Origin: Deltaproteobacteria bacterium
GTDB lineage: Bacteria; Desulfobacterota; Binatia; UBA1149; CAITLU01
Direction of reading: 5' to 3'
DNA: 64,000 nt
Assembly: GCA_016218925.1 (NCBI GenBank)
Contig: JACRCR010000160.1
Location: forward strand, 25,718-89,717
Below are positions 39,298-48,990 of this stretch, piece by piece. A program made the translations under genes and the position numbers. The notes beneath the pieces were generated by a model, which saw only the letters and a list, made by a program, of their open reading frames with translations, did not search any database and was not told the DNA's origin. Numbering within the stretch: position 1 is the first letter of the stretch; the number at the start of each line of letters is the position of its first letter.

Positions 39298-40214
39298 GCG
39301 TCGAGACGGCGACAGCACGGGAGGTGGATAGCGTGACAGCCAGCGCAGCTCTAGGCGAAGACGCCGTGCGCGCGTTCGAGAACGACGCCAAGATCGCGTT
39401 GCTCGCCACTCTCGACGCCGATGGCAAACCCCACCTCAGCCTCATCACGTCGCTGCAGGCGCGAACTCCCGGCGAACTGATGTTCGGCCAGTTCAGCGAG
39501 GGACTGAGCAAGCAGCATCTTCGCGCGGATCCGCGCGCCGGCTTCCTGGTGATGAGCAAGGACCGCCGAATATGGCGCGGGAGCGCACGGTGGACCCACG
39601 CCGCCAAGCACGGTGACGAATACGAACTCTACAACCAGAAACCGATGTTCCGCTACAACGCGTACTTCGGCATCCACACCGTGCATTATCTCGACCTCGT
39701 CGCACTCGGTGGCGAGGAAAAGTTCGATGCGGGGTCGTTCGTGCGTGGACTGCTGACCACCTCGCTGGTGCGCCGCCTGGTCGGCGGCAGCGCTGGCGAG
39801 CGCATCTTGACGCCGTGGGCCGAGCGGCACATCGGCCGCGCGCGCACGCTGAAGTTCCTCGCTTACGTGGGCGGCGACGGGTACCCGGCGATCATCCCGC
39901 TGGTGCCGTGTCTGCCGGCTGACAGCGCCCGCCTGGTCGTCGCCGGCTCGGTGCACCCCGGCGAGTTCGATGCGCTCGGCCGCGGGACCACTTGCGCGCT
40001 CTACGCACTGAACCTCGAAATGGAGAGCGTGCTCGTGCGCGGGCGCTGGTCGGGGGTCGGCCGCTACGCCGGTCTGCGAGCCGCGACGCTCGACATCGAC
40101 TGGGTCTACAACTCGATGCCTCCGAGCCACGGCGTGATCTATCCTCCTACCGTGCTCTCTCCCGTCACCGAGTCGGACTACACAGCGGCTGATCCTCAAT
40201 CCTCCGGCATATGA
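39294..40214 (+). CDS. Pyridoxamine 5'-phosphate oxidase-like FMN-binding protein
   Basis: DAKIALLATLDADGKPHLSLITSLQARTPGELMFGQF; RAGFLVMSKDRRIWRGSARWTH; 4-nt overlaps both sides. Confidence 0.75.
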   Translation: MSVETATAREVDSVTASAALGEDAVRAFENDAKIALLATLDADGKPHLSLITSLQARTPGELMFGQFSEGLSKQHLRADPRAGFLVMSKDRRIWRGSARWTHAAKHGDEYELYNQKPMFRYNAYFGIHTVHYLDLVALGGEEKFDAGSFVRGLLTTSLVRRLVGGSAGERILTPWAERHIGRARTLKFLAYVGGDGYPAIIPLVPCLPADSARLVVAGSVHPGEFDALGRGTTCALYALNLEMESVLVRGRWSGVGRYAGLRAATLDIDWVYNSMPPSHGVIYPPTVLSPVTESDYTAADPQSSGI

Positions 40215-41536
40215 CCGAGGTTCCGTCCGACCACACGTTGCCGCCGCGGGCGTTCCACTTGCTCGCCAAGCCGACCGGTGCGATCTGCAATCTCGACTGC
40301 GACTACTGCTTCTTCCTCTCCAAGGAGTCGCTCTATCCCGGCAGCCGCTTCCGGATGGCGGACGAGCTGCTCGACTCCTACATCCGCCAGCTGATCGGGG
40401 CTCAGCAGTGCCAGGAGGTGTCGGTGGCGTGGCAGGGCGGAGAACCGATGCTGATGGGTTTGGACTTCTTCCGCCGGTCCATCCAGTACCAGAACAAGTA
40501 TCGCCGGCCCGGGATGACGATCTCGAACACCATCCAGACCAACGGCACGCTGATCGACGACGAGTGGGCCGCGTTCTTCGCCGAGAACGACTTCCTGGTC
40601 GGCATCAGCATCGACGGTCCACGCGGGATGCACGATGCCTACCGGCGCGACAAGGCCGGCGAGCCGACCTTCGATCGCGTCGTTCGCGGTCTCGACCTTC
40701 TTCGCGATCACGGCGTGGAGTTCAACGCGCTGGTGACGCTGCACCGCGCCAACGCCGACCATCCGCTCGAGGTCTACCGCTTCCTGCGAGATGACCTGGG
40801 CATACGGCACATCCAACTCATCCCGATCGTGGAACGCGTGGCCGAGAGCGAAACCGGCGAAGCGGCGGCGGGAGAGCACGGCGAGCGAGGCGCTGACACG
40901 TACGGGAGCGATCGGCCGCCGCGCACCCAACGCGGCGATGCGGTCACCGAGCGCTCGATCACGGCAGAGCAGTACGGTCGCTTCCTGATCGCGATCTTCG
41001 AGGAGTGGGTCCGCCGCGACGTAGCGGAAGTCTACGTCGATCTGTTCGATGTCGCGCTCGCCAATTGGATGGGAGAACCGTCCGGTTCCTGCGTCTTCTC
41101 GCCGACCTGCGGGCTCGCTCTGGCGATGGAACACAACGGTGACGTGTATTCGTGCGACCACTTCGTGGAGCCCGAGTACTTGCTTGGCAACATCGCCGAC
41201 ACACCGATGAGCGAGCTGGTCGCATCGACCAGGCAGCGCAGGTTCGGCCACGACAAACTCGACACGCTGCCAGACTACTGCCGTCGCTGCTCGGTGCGCT
41301 TTGCCTGTCATGGCGGCTGCCCCAAAGACCGGTTCGTCCTCACTCCGGACGGCGAGCCGGGACTGAACTACCTGTGCGCCGGATACATGGCGTTCTTCGA
41401 GCACGTCGACAGGCCGATGCGCATCATGACCGAGCTGGCGCGCCGAAGACGCGCGCCGGCCGAGATCATGCAGCTATATGCCGCCGAGGACGCCGAACGC
41501 GATGCCGCGCGCATTGCTCCCTCGACGCGCTGTTAG
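40211..41536 (+). CDS. Anaerobic sulfatase-maturating enzyme-like radical SAM/SPASM protein
   Basis: KPTGAICNLDCDYCFFLSKESLYP (CxxxCxxC), VAWQGGEPMLMG, C-terminal CDHFVEPEYLLGNI...CRRCSVRFACHGGCPKDRF SPASM Cys cluster. Confidence 0.93.
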   Translation: MTEVPSDHTLPPRAFHLLAKPTGAICNLDCDYCFFLSKESLYPGSRFRMADELLDSYIRQLIGAQQCQEVSVAWQGGEPMLMGLDFFRRSIQYQNKYRRPGMTISNTIQTNGTLIDDEWAAFFAENDFLVGISIDGPRGMHDAYRRDKAGEPTFDRVVRGLDLLRDHGVEFNALVTLHRANADHPLEVYRFLRDDLGIRHIQLIPIVERVAESETGEAAAGEHGERGADTYGSDRPPRTQRGDAVTERSITAEQYGRFLIAIFEEWVRRDVAEVYVDLFDVALANWMGEPSGSCVFSPTCGLALAMEHNGDVYSCDHFVEPEYLLGNIADTPMSELVASTRQRRFGHDKLDTLPDYCRRCSVRFACHGGCPKDRFVLTPDGEPGLNYLCAGYMAFFEHVDRPMRIMTELARRRRAPAEIMQLYAAEDAERDAARIAPSTRC

Positions 41537-43926
41537 ACGCGGATCCCGAGCGCTTGCAGGAAGCGCATGCTTTCGAGCGGCGTGAAGGGCGCCGGGTCGA
41601 TGTCGAAGCGCGCGCGCAGCAGCTTTCCCTGGAACGGATTGGCGCCCTTGTACAGCGTGGAGACCTGGTTGCCGAGGTCGGCCCCGAGCGAGAAGCCGTC
41701 GTAGGAAGTCACCAGCAGCACCCGATTGAAGGTGTGTTCGGCCACCTTGCGGTCGCCGATGTACAGCGAGCCCGTGCCCTCGAATGGCCGCGCCGTCATC
41801 TTCTGCACGTACCGCACGGTGAGCGGTCCGTCCGGCAGCGTTTCGCTCGACTCGATGCGTTCGACGAACGGGACCGCGCTCTGCTCGTAGCGCAGCTTGC
41901 CGCCGTGGATGAAGAACGTGTAGCCCGCGTGCTTGGAGCCGCAGGCCAGCAGCACGCCGTCGCCGCGGCCGGGCGCGCGCTCGATGTCGACCGTGATCGT
42001 GTGGTCGCAGCCGGCGATGTACGGCGAGGTGTGCGCGGACAGCCGCTCCACCGGAGGGTGGAACTCCCACACCTTGCGCGTGCCGCGGCGCTGGCGGTCC
42101 TGCGCCATCTTGATGATCAGGTTGCGATCGTCGAGCGGGAAGGCCCCGTACTTCTCGGCGTCCTTCGTCCACCTGGCGACCATCTCGCTGACTTTGTCGG
42201 GCATCTTCGCGGCGAGGTCGTGGAGTTCGTTGGGATCCTTGGACAGGTCGTAGAGCTCCCAGACATCGTCCTCAAACGGCTTGCCGCGCTCGTGGCGGGT
42301 TACCAGGCGCCAGTTGCCGTCGAGGTAGGCGCGCTGGCCGCCCAGTTCGAAGTACTGCGAGGTGCGCGTCGGCGCCGCCGCGTCCGTGAAGGTCGCGACG
42401 ATGCTCGCGCCTTCCAGCGGCTTCAGCCTGCGGCCACGGTAGACGTCGGGCCTCTTCACTCCCACCGCCTCCAGGATCGTCGGGTACAGGTCGATCACGT
42501 GGACGAAGTTGCGGCGGACCTGTCCGCGTGCCGCGATCTGTTTCGGCCACGAGATGATCAGCGGGTCGGCCACTCCGCCGAGGTGCGTGTACTGCTTGTA
42601 CATGCGAAAAGGCGTGTTCGACGCGCACGACCAGCCGATCGGGTAGTGGGGGAAGGTCTCGTCCTGTCCCATCGTGTCGTAGAACTCGGCGGCTTTCTCG
42701 ACCGGGATCGGATAACCGAGCGCTGAGGCCAGTACATTCGGCGTTCCGGTCGGCGTGCCCTCGGCCGAAGCGCCGTTGTCGGAGAGCAGTACGACGAGCG
42801 TGTTCTCGCGCTCGCGGATCTCTTCGAGCGAAGTGAGCAACCGGCCGATGTTGGCGTCGAGACTGGAGACCAGGCCGGCGTAGACTTCCATGTAGCGGCT
42901 GTAGACGCGCCTTTCGATGTCAGTGAGCGTGTCCCAGGGCTCGGCGCCGGGCGACAGCGGCGGCAGCTCGCTGGTTTCGGGCACGACACCGAGTTTGCGC
43001 TGGCGCTCGAGCCTCGCCTTGCGCACTACGTCCCAGCCCTGGTCGTACATCCCGTGGTAGGCATCGCGATCGCGCGCGCGCACCTGCAGCGGCGAGTGCG
43101 CGGCGGGGTAGGCCACCTGGAGGAAGAACGGCTTGTTGGGGGTGAGCGTCTTCTGCGTGCGAACGTAAGCGATCGCGCGGTCGGTGAGGTCGTCGAGTGC
43201 GTAGTAATCGTCCTTCTCGGCATGCTCGACGGGGCTGACTCCGTCGATCAATTCGGAAGGCTTGAAGTAGTCGGTGGAGTGCCCCTGGAACCAGAATGCG
43301 CGTTCGAAGCCGCGGTTGGTCGGCCAGTTGTGGTACGGACCGACCGCGCTGCACGAGGCCGCCACGTTCATGTGCCACTTGCCGACGTGCAGCGTGGACC
43401 AGCCGGCGTCGCGCAGGACTTCCGCCGTGGTGGCCGCCTCCAAGGTGAGGTCGCCGCGGTATCCGGGGTAGCCGCTGTCGAGGTCGGCGAGCCAGCCCAT
43501 GCCGGCCGAGTGATGGTTGAGGCCGGTGTTGAGCGCCGCCCGCGTGGGCGAGCACATCGCGCAGGTGCGGAAGTTCGTGTACTGCAGGCCGTCCTTGGCC
43601 AGTGCGTCCATGTTCGGAGTGCGGATCTCGCTGCCGTAGACGCCCAGGTCCGAGAAGCCGACGTCGTCGATGACGATCACCACGATGTTGGGGGCACCGG
43701 CCGGGGCCTCCAACTCGCCCGCGTAGGCTGGACGCGAGTCCGCGAACGATTCGGCGACCTCGGCGGCCTGGCCCGCGCCAACCGCCTCGGGCGTGCGCAG
43801 TTTGCGGGTCTTCTCCTGCACGGTGAGCAGGCCCTTTGCGCCGAGGGCTGTCACCACCGCGCCTCCGGTGGCGCCGATCAGGAAAGAGCGCCGGTCGATC
43901 CGTTTGCTGTTGCCGTCGTCCGCCAT
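41533..43926 (-). CDS. Arylsulfatase (Cys-type formylglycine sulfatase) with Tat-like leader
   Basis: Likely start ATG 43924-43926 (MADDGNSKRIDRRSFLIGATGG); VVIDDVGFSDLGVYG; CSPTRAALNTG FGly motif; GKWHMN. Confidence 0.95.
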   Translation of the reverse strand: MADDGNSKRIDRRSFLIGATGGAVVTALGAKGLLTVQEKTRKLRTPEAVGAGQAAEVAESFADSRPAYAGELEAPAGAPNIVVIVIDDVGFSDLGVYGSEIRTPNMDALAKDGLQYTNFRTCAMCSPTRAALNTGLNHHSAGMGWLADLDSGYPGYRGDLTLEAATTAEVLRDAGWSTLHVGKWHMNVAASCSAVGPYHNWPTNRGFERAFWFQGHSTDYFKPSELIDGVSPVEHAEKDDYYALDDLTDRAIAYVRTQKTLTPNKPFFLQVAYPAAHSPLQVRARDRDAYHGMYDQGWDVVRKARLERQRKLGVVPETSELPPLSPGAEPWDTLTDIERRVYSRYMEVYAGLVSSLDANIGRLLTSLEEIRERENTLVVLLSDNGASAEGTPTGTPNVLASALGYPIPVEKAAEFYDTMGQDETFPHYPIGWSCASNTPFRMYKQYTHLGGVADPLIISWPKQIAARGQVRRNFVHVIDLYPTILEAVGVKRPDVYRGRRLKPLEGASIVATFTDAAAPTRTSQYFELGGQRAYLDGNWRLVTRHERGKPFEDDVWELYDLSKDPNELHDLAAKMPDKVSEMVARWTKDAEKYGAFPLDDRNLIIKMAQDRQRRGTRKVWEFHPPVERLSAHTSPYIAGCDHTITVDIERAPGRGDGVLLACGSKHAGYTFFIHGGKLRYEQSAVPFVERIESSETLPDGPLTVRYVQKMTARPFEGTGSLYIGDRKVAEHTFNRVLLVTSYDGFSLGADLGNQVSTLYKGANPFQGKLLRARFDIDPAPFTPLESMRFLQALGIRV

Positions 43927-44330
43927 GTCGATTCCTCGGGCGGACGGCCTGACAGGCGGCGTCCGCATTGCTGGTTGAGAAAGTGAAAAATTTGCCCGGG
44001 TGGCGGTCAGAGCCTGGGCTGCGTCGAGTTGCCCGAGTCCGACGCGCCCTTCCGAGGCGGCCCACCATGCCTGCGTTCCGATCGCGTGACAACGCTTCGT
44101 CGCCCGGTAGGGCGAGACCTCGATCATCCGACCCACTCGAGGTCCGTCTCGGGAGCTTGCTGCGACATCGCTCCGTGCGGTGGTTCTGCGAAGACGCCTG
44201 CCGCGGCGAGCCGGTGGCGCAGGGGCATCGCCCTCAGCCGCGACAAGCGCTCGCAAGACAACCTCTCTCCCTGACATCGCCACCGCACCGGGATAGGATC
44301 CGAGCGAAAACGTTGGAGCGGGGTGTCGCC

Positions 44331-47300
44331 ATGAGGGGATTTCGGTGTCACGCGCACGGGGAACGTGCGAACACGTCTCGGGCCTTCGGCCGCGTGCGCC
44401 TGTTGTGGGGCGGACTGCTGTTGCTCGGTGTTCTCGCCGCGCCGGCGACCGCCGCCGCGGTTTGCGGCGACGCGATACTAGACCCTAGCGAAGAGTGTGA
44501 TCCGGGCGGCGGCACCTACGTCGACGGCGACCCGGCCAACGGTTCGTGTAGTACCGGCGGCGACTGCTTCTACGAATTCAGTTGCTGCAAGTTCAACTGT
44601 CAGTTCGTCGGCGAGGGTGCGACCTGCTTCGACGACAATCCGTGCACGACCGCCGATCAATGCGACCAGGTCGGCAACTGCGGCGGCAACAACGTACCTG
44701 ACGGCGGGCTCTGCGATGACGGATTGTTCTGCACGGTCGGCGACCAGTGCACCGCCGGGGTCTGCTCGGGGCCGGCCTACGATTGCAGTGACTCCAACGT
44801 GTGTACCGACGACTCGTGCAACGAAGCCGCCGATTCGTGCTCGAACGTGCCGAACGCCGTGGCGTGCGACGATGGCCTGTTTTGCTCGACCGGCGATCAG
44901 TGTTCGGGCGGCGCCTGCTCGGGGACGGCGCTCAGTTGCGACGATTCGAACGCCTGTACGGACGACTCGTGCGACGAGGTGGGCGACGCCTGCATCAACG
45001 CGAACAACGCCAATGCCTGCGACGACGGCCTGTTCTGTACGGTGAGCGATGCCTGCACCGGCGGCCTCTGCACCGGCCCGGCCCGCGACTGCGGCGACTC
45101 CAACGCGTGCACCGACGACTCGTGCAACGAAGCGGGGGACGTCTGCATCAACGCCGACAACGCCGACCCGTGCGACGACGGCCTGTTCTGCACGGTGAGC
45201 GACGCGTGCGCGGGCGGCGTCTGCACCGGCGCGGCGCGAGACTGCGGCGATGCCAACGTCTGTACCGACGACGTGTGCGATGAAGGCACAGCCGCGTGCA
45301 GCAACCCGAACAATACCGCCGCTTGCGATGATGGTCTGTTCTGCACGGCCACCGATAGCTGCTCGGCCGGCGCATGCGTGGGAAGCGGCAACGGCTGCGA
45401 CGATGCCAATGCCTGCACCGACGATACCTGCATCGAGGTCGGGGCTCTGTGCCTGTACGCGAACAACGCGGCGGCGTGCGACGATTCCGACGCTTGCACG
45501 ACGCTCGATACCTGCTCGGGCGGCGTGTGCGTGGGCGGTCCGGCGCTGGTGTGCGACGACGCCAACATCTGCACCGACGACTCGTGCAGCCCCTCGCTCG
45601 GGTGCGTCTTCGACGGCAACGGGATTTCGTGCGACGATGGGCTCTTCTGCACGCTGAACGACCGTTGCCGCGCCACCGTGTGCTCGGGCGCCGCGCGCGA
45701 CTGCGGCGACGGGAACATCTGTACCAGCGATTTCTGCGACGAGGCCGGCTCGGCCTGCGGCAGCGCGTTCAATACCGTCGAGTGCGACGACGGCGACGCC
45801 TGCACGGTCGACGACCGCTGCAGCGGCGGCTCGTGCGTGCCTGGCGCGGCCATGACGTGCGACGATTTCAACGTCTGCACCGACGAGGCTTGCGATCCGA
45901 GCGTTGGATGCCAGTTCTTCTCCAACTCCCTGGCGTGCGACGACGCCGATCCTTGCACGCCGGCCGATACCTGCGTGGCGGGCGCCTGCCAGGGCAGCGG
46001 CTCGCTTTGCGGCAACGGGATCGGCGACGGCGGCTGCGGTGAGACCTGCGACGACGGCAACATCGCCGACGGCGACGGCTGCTCCGGCGCGTGTCAGCTC
46101 GAGCTTCGCGCGGAGCTGTCGCTGGCCAAGGTGGACGATTTCGACCCGGTTCTTCCGGGCGGCCTCCTCACATACACGCTGGCGTACTCGAACAGCGGCG
46201 AGGCCCCGCTGACGGGCGTTGTGGTGTCCGATCTGGTCGATCCCAGTACTACGTTCTTTGCGGCGCAGCCGGCGCCCGACGATGGCACGCAGGATCGCTG
46301 GACGATCGGCGCGCTCACACCCGGACAGAGCGGTAGCATCCAAGTCACGGTGGTCGCCGGCGCCGATCTCGGCGACGGCGACATCCTGCTCAACGCAGCC
46401 GAGATCGCTGCCGACGACGGCACGCTCGCACAAGCTACCGAGTCGACAGCGGTGTCGGCGAGCGTGAGCACGGCGCTGCTTCGGGTCGACGTCGCTCCGT
46501 ATCTTGCGTCGTCGCGCGCGCCGGGATCGCTGATCTACGCGGTGTTCTATCGAAACGAGGGCTCGGACACGGCGGTGGCGGCAACGCTCGCGTTGGAGTT
46601 CCCCGCCGGCATGACTTTCGGTGGCGCCACGTTGGCGCCGGCGTCGCAATCGCAGGCGACTGCGTCGTGGTCGCTCGGGGACCTCGAGCCGGGCGCGCGC
46701 GGGGGCTTCGTAGTTGCGGCGCGCGTGACCTCGGGTCTCGCCGCTGGCACCTCGCTGGCGGCGTGCGCGCAGCTCAGCGGTCTTGCGCCGGAGGGGGCCC
46801 TGGACGGGCCGGGTCTGCATGGCGGTTCCTGTGCGACCGCGAACGTCATCGGGCAGTGCGATCTGTGGTTCGCCAAGACGCACGAGCCGGTCGCGACCCT
46901 GCCCGGCGTAACCGGCGCGGTGTTGTCGCCGGCGGCGACCGCTCCGGTTGGTGCCGGCGGCGATGCGCTGGCGCGAGCTTCCGTCCGGGTGCTGGCGTCG
47001 CGTCTGTCGGGTAAGCAGCGGGCGCTGGTGATGCGTGCCGTCGATCCGCCGCACACGGCGACCGTCGCAGGCAACCGCAACGCGCGCGCCGGCGGCGGTG
47101 TGAGCTACTCGATCCGTTACAAGAACATCACGGTCACCAATTCTCTCGACGTCACGGTTGCGGATGCCGTCACGCTGACGCTGATCGCTCCGGCGCCGGC
47201 GTCGAGGGTGGGAAACTCGCTTCATTGGGACAACCTGGTGTCGCCGAGCGGCGCGGTGGCGCTTCGCGGCGTGGTCGATCCTGCAGCCGCGCCAGGAACG

Positions 47301-48806
47301 CTGCTGGAGGTGGCTGCGCAGCTCACCGACGATGCGGCCGCGATCGCCAGCGGCTCGTTCTCGACGCTGGTGCTCGACGATACCACGCCGGCTGCCGGCG
47401 ACGGCGCGCCGCTGGTCAGCGTCGCGGGAGTGCGCAACGCCAGGGCCGCGGCGGCGGTTTCGTTCAGTGTGCGCTATAGCCACGCCGGCGATTCCAACGC
47501 GCTGGTACTCGATCTGCCGGCGGGTCTCTCCGTCTCGTCGACATCGCCGCCGGCCGACGCGACCGGCGATGCAACGCTTGCCTGGAACGACCTGCACGCG
47601 CCGTCGGGGAGCATCGCCATACGCGGCGAACTCGCTCCCGATCTCGCGCCGGGCACCGCTCTGACGCTTTCCGCCACGCTGACCAACGACGGCGGCGAGT
47701 CCGCCACTGGCGGTTTCACGACCACGGTGCTGGAGCCGCGGCCCGACACGGTCGATGCGCCGCCGACGCTGGTAGGGACCGACATCACTTACGAGCTCCG
47801 CTGGCTGGCGCCGTGCCAGGACGGCGCGACGCTCGAAGTGCGCGACAGGCTTCCAGCGGATCTCGAACTGGTGACGGCTTCTGCCCAGCGCGGGTTCGTC
47901 AGTCGCGAAGCGGCCGGCGTCGCGATGGCGTTTCCGAGCACGCCGGCGGGTGCGCCGCAGGTCGCCCGCCTCTTCTCGCGGGTAGCTGCCGATCCGGCGC
48001 CCGGCACCCTCGTGGTCAACGAAGGTGAGGCCACTTTCGCCGCAGGCGTCAGCCGAGACGCGGACCTGTTCGAAGTGCCCGACCTCGGTGGCGTCGATGC
48101 GACGCCCAGGATCGACATCCTCGGTCGTACGACGGTTCGTGATGGCCGTGCGATCACACTCAGCGTTCGCGCCGCTGGACTCGCGCCCGGCGCGCGTGTG
48201 GTGGTCGCAGTTCCGGCCGAACTGGTTCCGACGTCGATCCAGCCGGAGCCGAGCGAGGTGGCCGGGAACGTCTTTACCTGGACGAATCTGCAAGAGACGG
48301 CGGTCTCGCTCCGCGTGCGAGGCGATATCGTGCTCGGCGACACGCCGGCGCTCGCGGCCTACGTTACGACTACCGCTGCCGTGCGAAACCCCGACGGCAA
48401 GCAAGCCACCACCGAGTTGCACACGCTGGCCACGATTCTTCGCAAGCCGCCCAAACCGCCGGTGGTACGCCCGGCGAGGTTCTCGCTGAGCGGCCAGCGG
48501 TGGGTCACCGACGGTGGGCGCGTCACTCTCGTTGCGCGCTACCACAACGTGGCCGGCAGCGCGGCGATCGAGATGGCGCTGCCCGAGCAGTTCGTCGCCG
48601 ACGCCGTCTACCCGGAAACCGGTACCGTCAACGGCAACATCATCCGCTGGCCGGCTACCAGCGGCGCCTCCGGCAAGGTCTCCGCGCTCGTGCACGTCGA
48701 TTTCGCCGGGGACTCTTCGGAGATCGACGTGGTGACGTCCACCGCGACGCTGACGCTCGAGAGCGGCGAGGTTCTGAGCCGCTCCCGCGGCTTCCTGGTG
48801 CGTTGA
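44331..48806 (+). CDS. Very large secreted Cys-rich repeat protein (Dicty_CTDC-like repeats, then DUF11/Ig-like region)
   Basis: ORF 43968..48806, likely start ATG 44331 with signal peptide; repeated CDDGLFCTVxDxCxxGxCxGxxxxCxDxNxCTDDxC; CGNGIGDGGCGETCDDGNIADGDGCS; DUF11-like LSLAKVDDFDPVLPGGLLTYTLAYSNSG. Confidence 0.88.
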   Translation: MRGFRCHAHGERANTSRAFGRVRLLWGGLLLLGVLAAPATAAAVCGDAILDPSEECDPGGGTYVDGDPANGSCSTGGDCFYEFSCCKFNCQFVGEGATCFDDNPCTTADQCDQVGNCGGNNVPDGGLCDDGLFCTVGDQCTAGVCSGPAYDCSDSNVCTDDSCNEAADSCSNVPNAVACDDGLFCSTGDQCSGGACSGTALSCDDSNACTDDSCDEVGDACINANNANACDDGLFCTVSDACTGGLCTGPARDCGDSNACTDDSCNEAGDVCINADNADPCDDGLFCTVSDACAGGVCTGAARDCGDANVCTDDVCDEGTAACSNPNNTAACDDGLFCTATDSCSAGACVGSGNGCDDANACTDDTCIEVGALCLYANNAAACDDSDACTTLDTCSGGVCVGGPALVCDDANICTDDSCSPSLGCVFDGNGISCDDGLFCTLNDRCRATVCSGAARDCGDGNICTSDFCDEAGSACGSAFNTVECDDGDACTVDDRCSGGSCVPGAAMTCDDFNVCTDEACDPSVGCQFFSNSLACDDADPCTPADTCVAGACQGSGSLCGNGIGDGGCGETCDDGNIADGDGCSGACQLELRAELSLAKVDDFDPVLPGGLLTYTLAYSNSGEAPLTGVVVSDLVDPSTTFFAAQPAPDDGTQDRWTIGALTPGQSGSIQVTVVAGADLGDGDILLNAAEIAADDGTLAQATESTAVSASVSTALLRVDVAPYLASSRAPGSLIYAVFYRNEGSDTAVAATLALEFPAGMTFGGATLAPASQSQATASWSLGDLEPGARGGFVVAARVTSGLAAGTSLAACAQLSGLAPEGALDGPGLHGGSCATANVIGQCDLWFAKTHEPVATLPGVTGAVLSPAATAPVGAGGDALARASVRVLASRLSGKQRALVMRAVDPPHTATVAGNRNARAGGGVSYSIRYKNITVTNSLDVTVADAVTLTLIAPAPASRVGNSLHWDNLVSPSGAVALRGVVDPAAAPGTLLEVAAQLTDDAAAIASGSFSTLVLDDTTPAAGDGAPLVSVAGVRNARAAAAVSFSVRYSHAGDSNALVLDLPAGLSVSSTSPPADATGDATLAWNDLHAPSGSIAIRGELAPDLAPGTALTLSATLTNDGGESATGGFTTTVLEPRPDTVDAPPTLVGTDITYELRWLAPCQDGATLEVRDRLPADLELVTASAQRGFVSREAAGVAMAFPSTPAGAPQVARLFSRVAADPAPGTLVVNEGEATFAAGVSRDADLFEVPDLGGVDATPRIDILGRTTVRDGRAITLSVRAAGLAPGARVVVAVPAELVPTSIQPEPSEVAGNVFTWTNLQETAVSLRVRGDIVLGDTPALAAYVTTTAAVRNPDGKQATTELHTLATILRKPPKPPVVRPARFSLSGQRWVTDGGRVTLVARYHNVAGSAAIEMALPEQFVADAVYPETGTVNGNIIRWPATSGASGKVSALVHVDFAGDSSEIDVVTSTATLTLESGEVLSRSRGFLVR
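44712..46007 (+). repeat. Coding tandem repeat, 153 nt (51 aa) unit, eight full units plus a ninth half unit
   Basis: TGC codon of the unit-initial Cys at 44712, 44865, 45018, 45171, 45324, 45477, 45630, 45783 and 45936, each exactly 153 nt apart. Confidence 0.93.
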
Positions 48807-48990
48807 CCGCCACGAAGAGTCGCAGCGCGTGAGGGCGCCTCCGCGCCACGACGTTCACCGTTCTGGAGCAGTGCCCGCAGACTGGGGCGGCCTGCCGGCA
48901 GAGGGCGGCCTCGACGCCGGCACTCCGGTCAGGCCAGGCTCGCCGCGCCCGGTTTGACGCCAGCCATCGGCTCGCGCTAAAAGAGAACGA

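Noticed and set aside
44712-46007. CRISPR-like array suggested by regular 153-nt spacing
   Set aside because: Repeats are coding, contiguous and diverged, with no short conserved repeat/unique spacer pattern
44478-48695. 1405-aa antisense ORF opposite the Cys-rich repeat protein
   Set aside because: Arg/Ala/Val-rich translation with no recognisable domains, lying opposite a gene with signal peptide and clear repeats; high-GC antisense artefact
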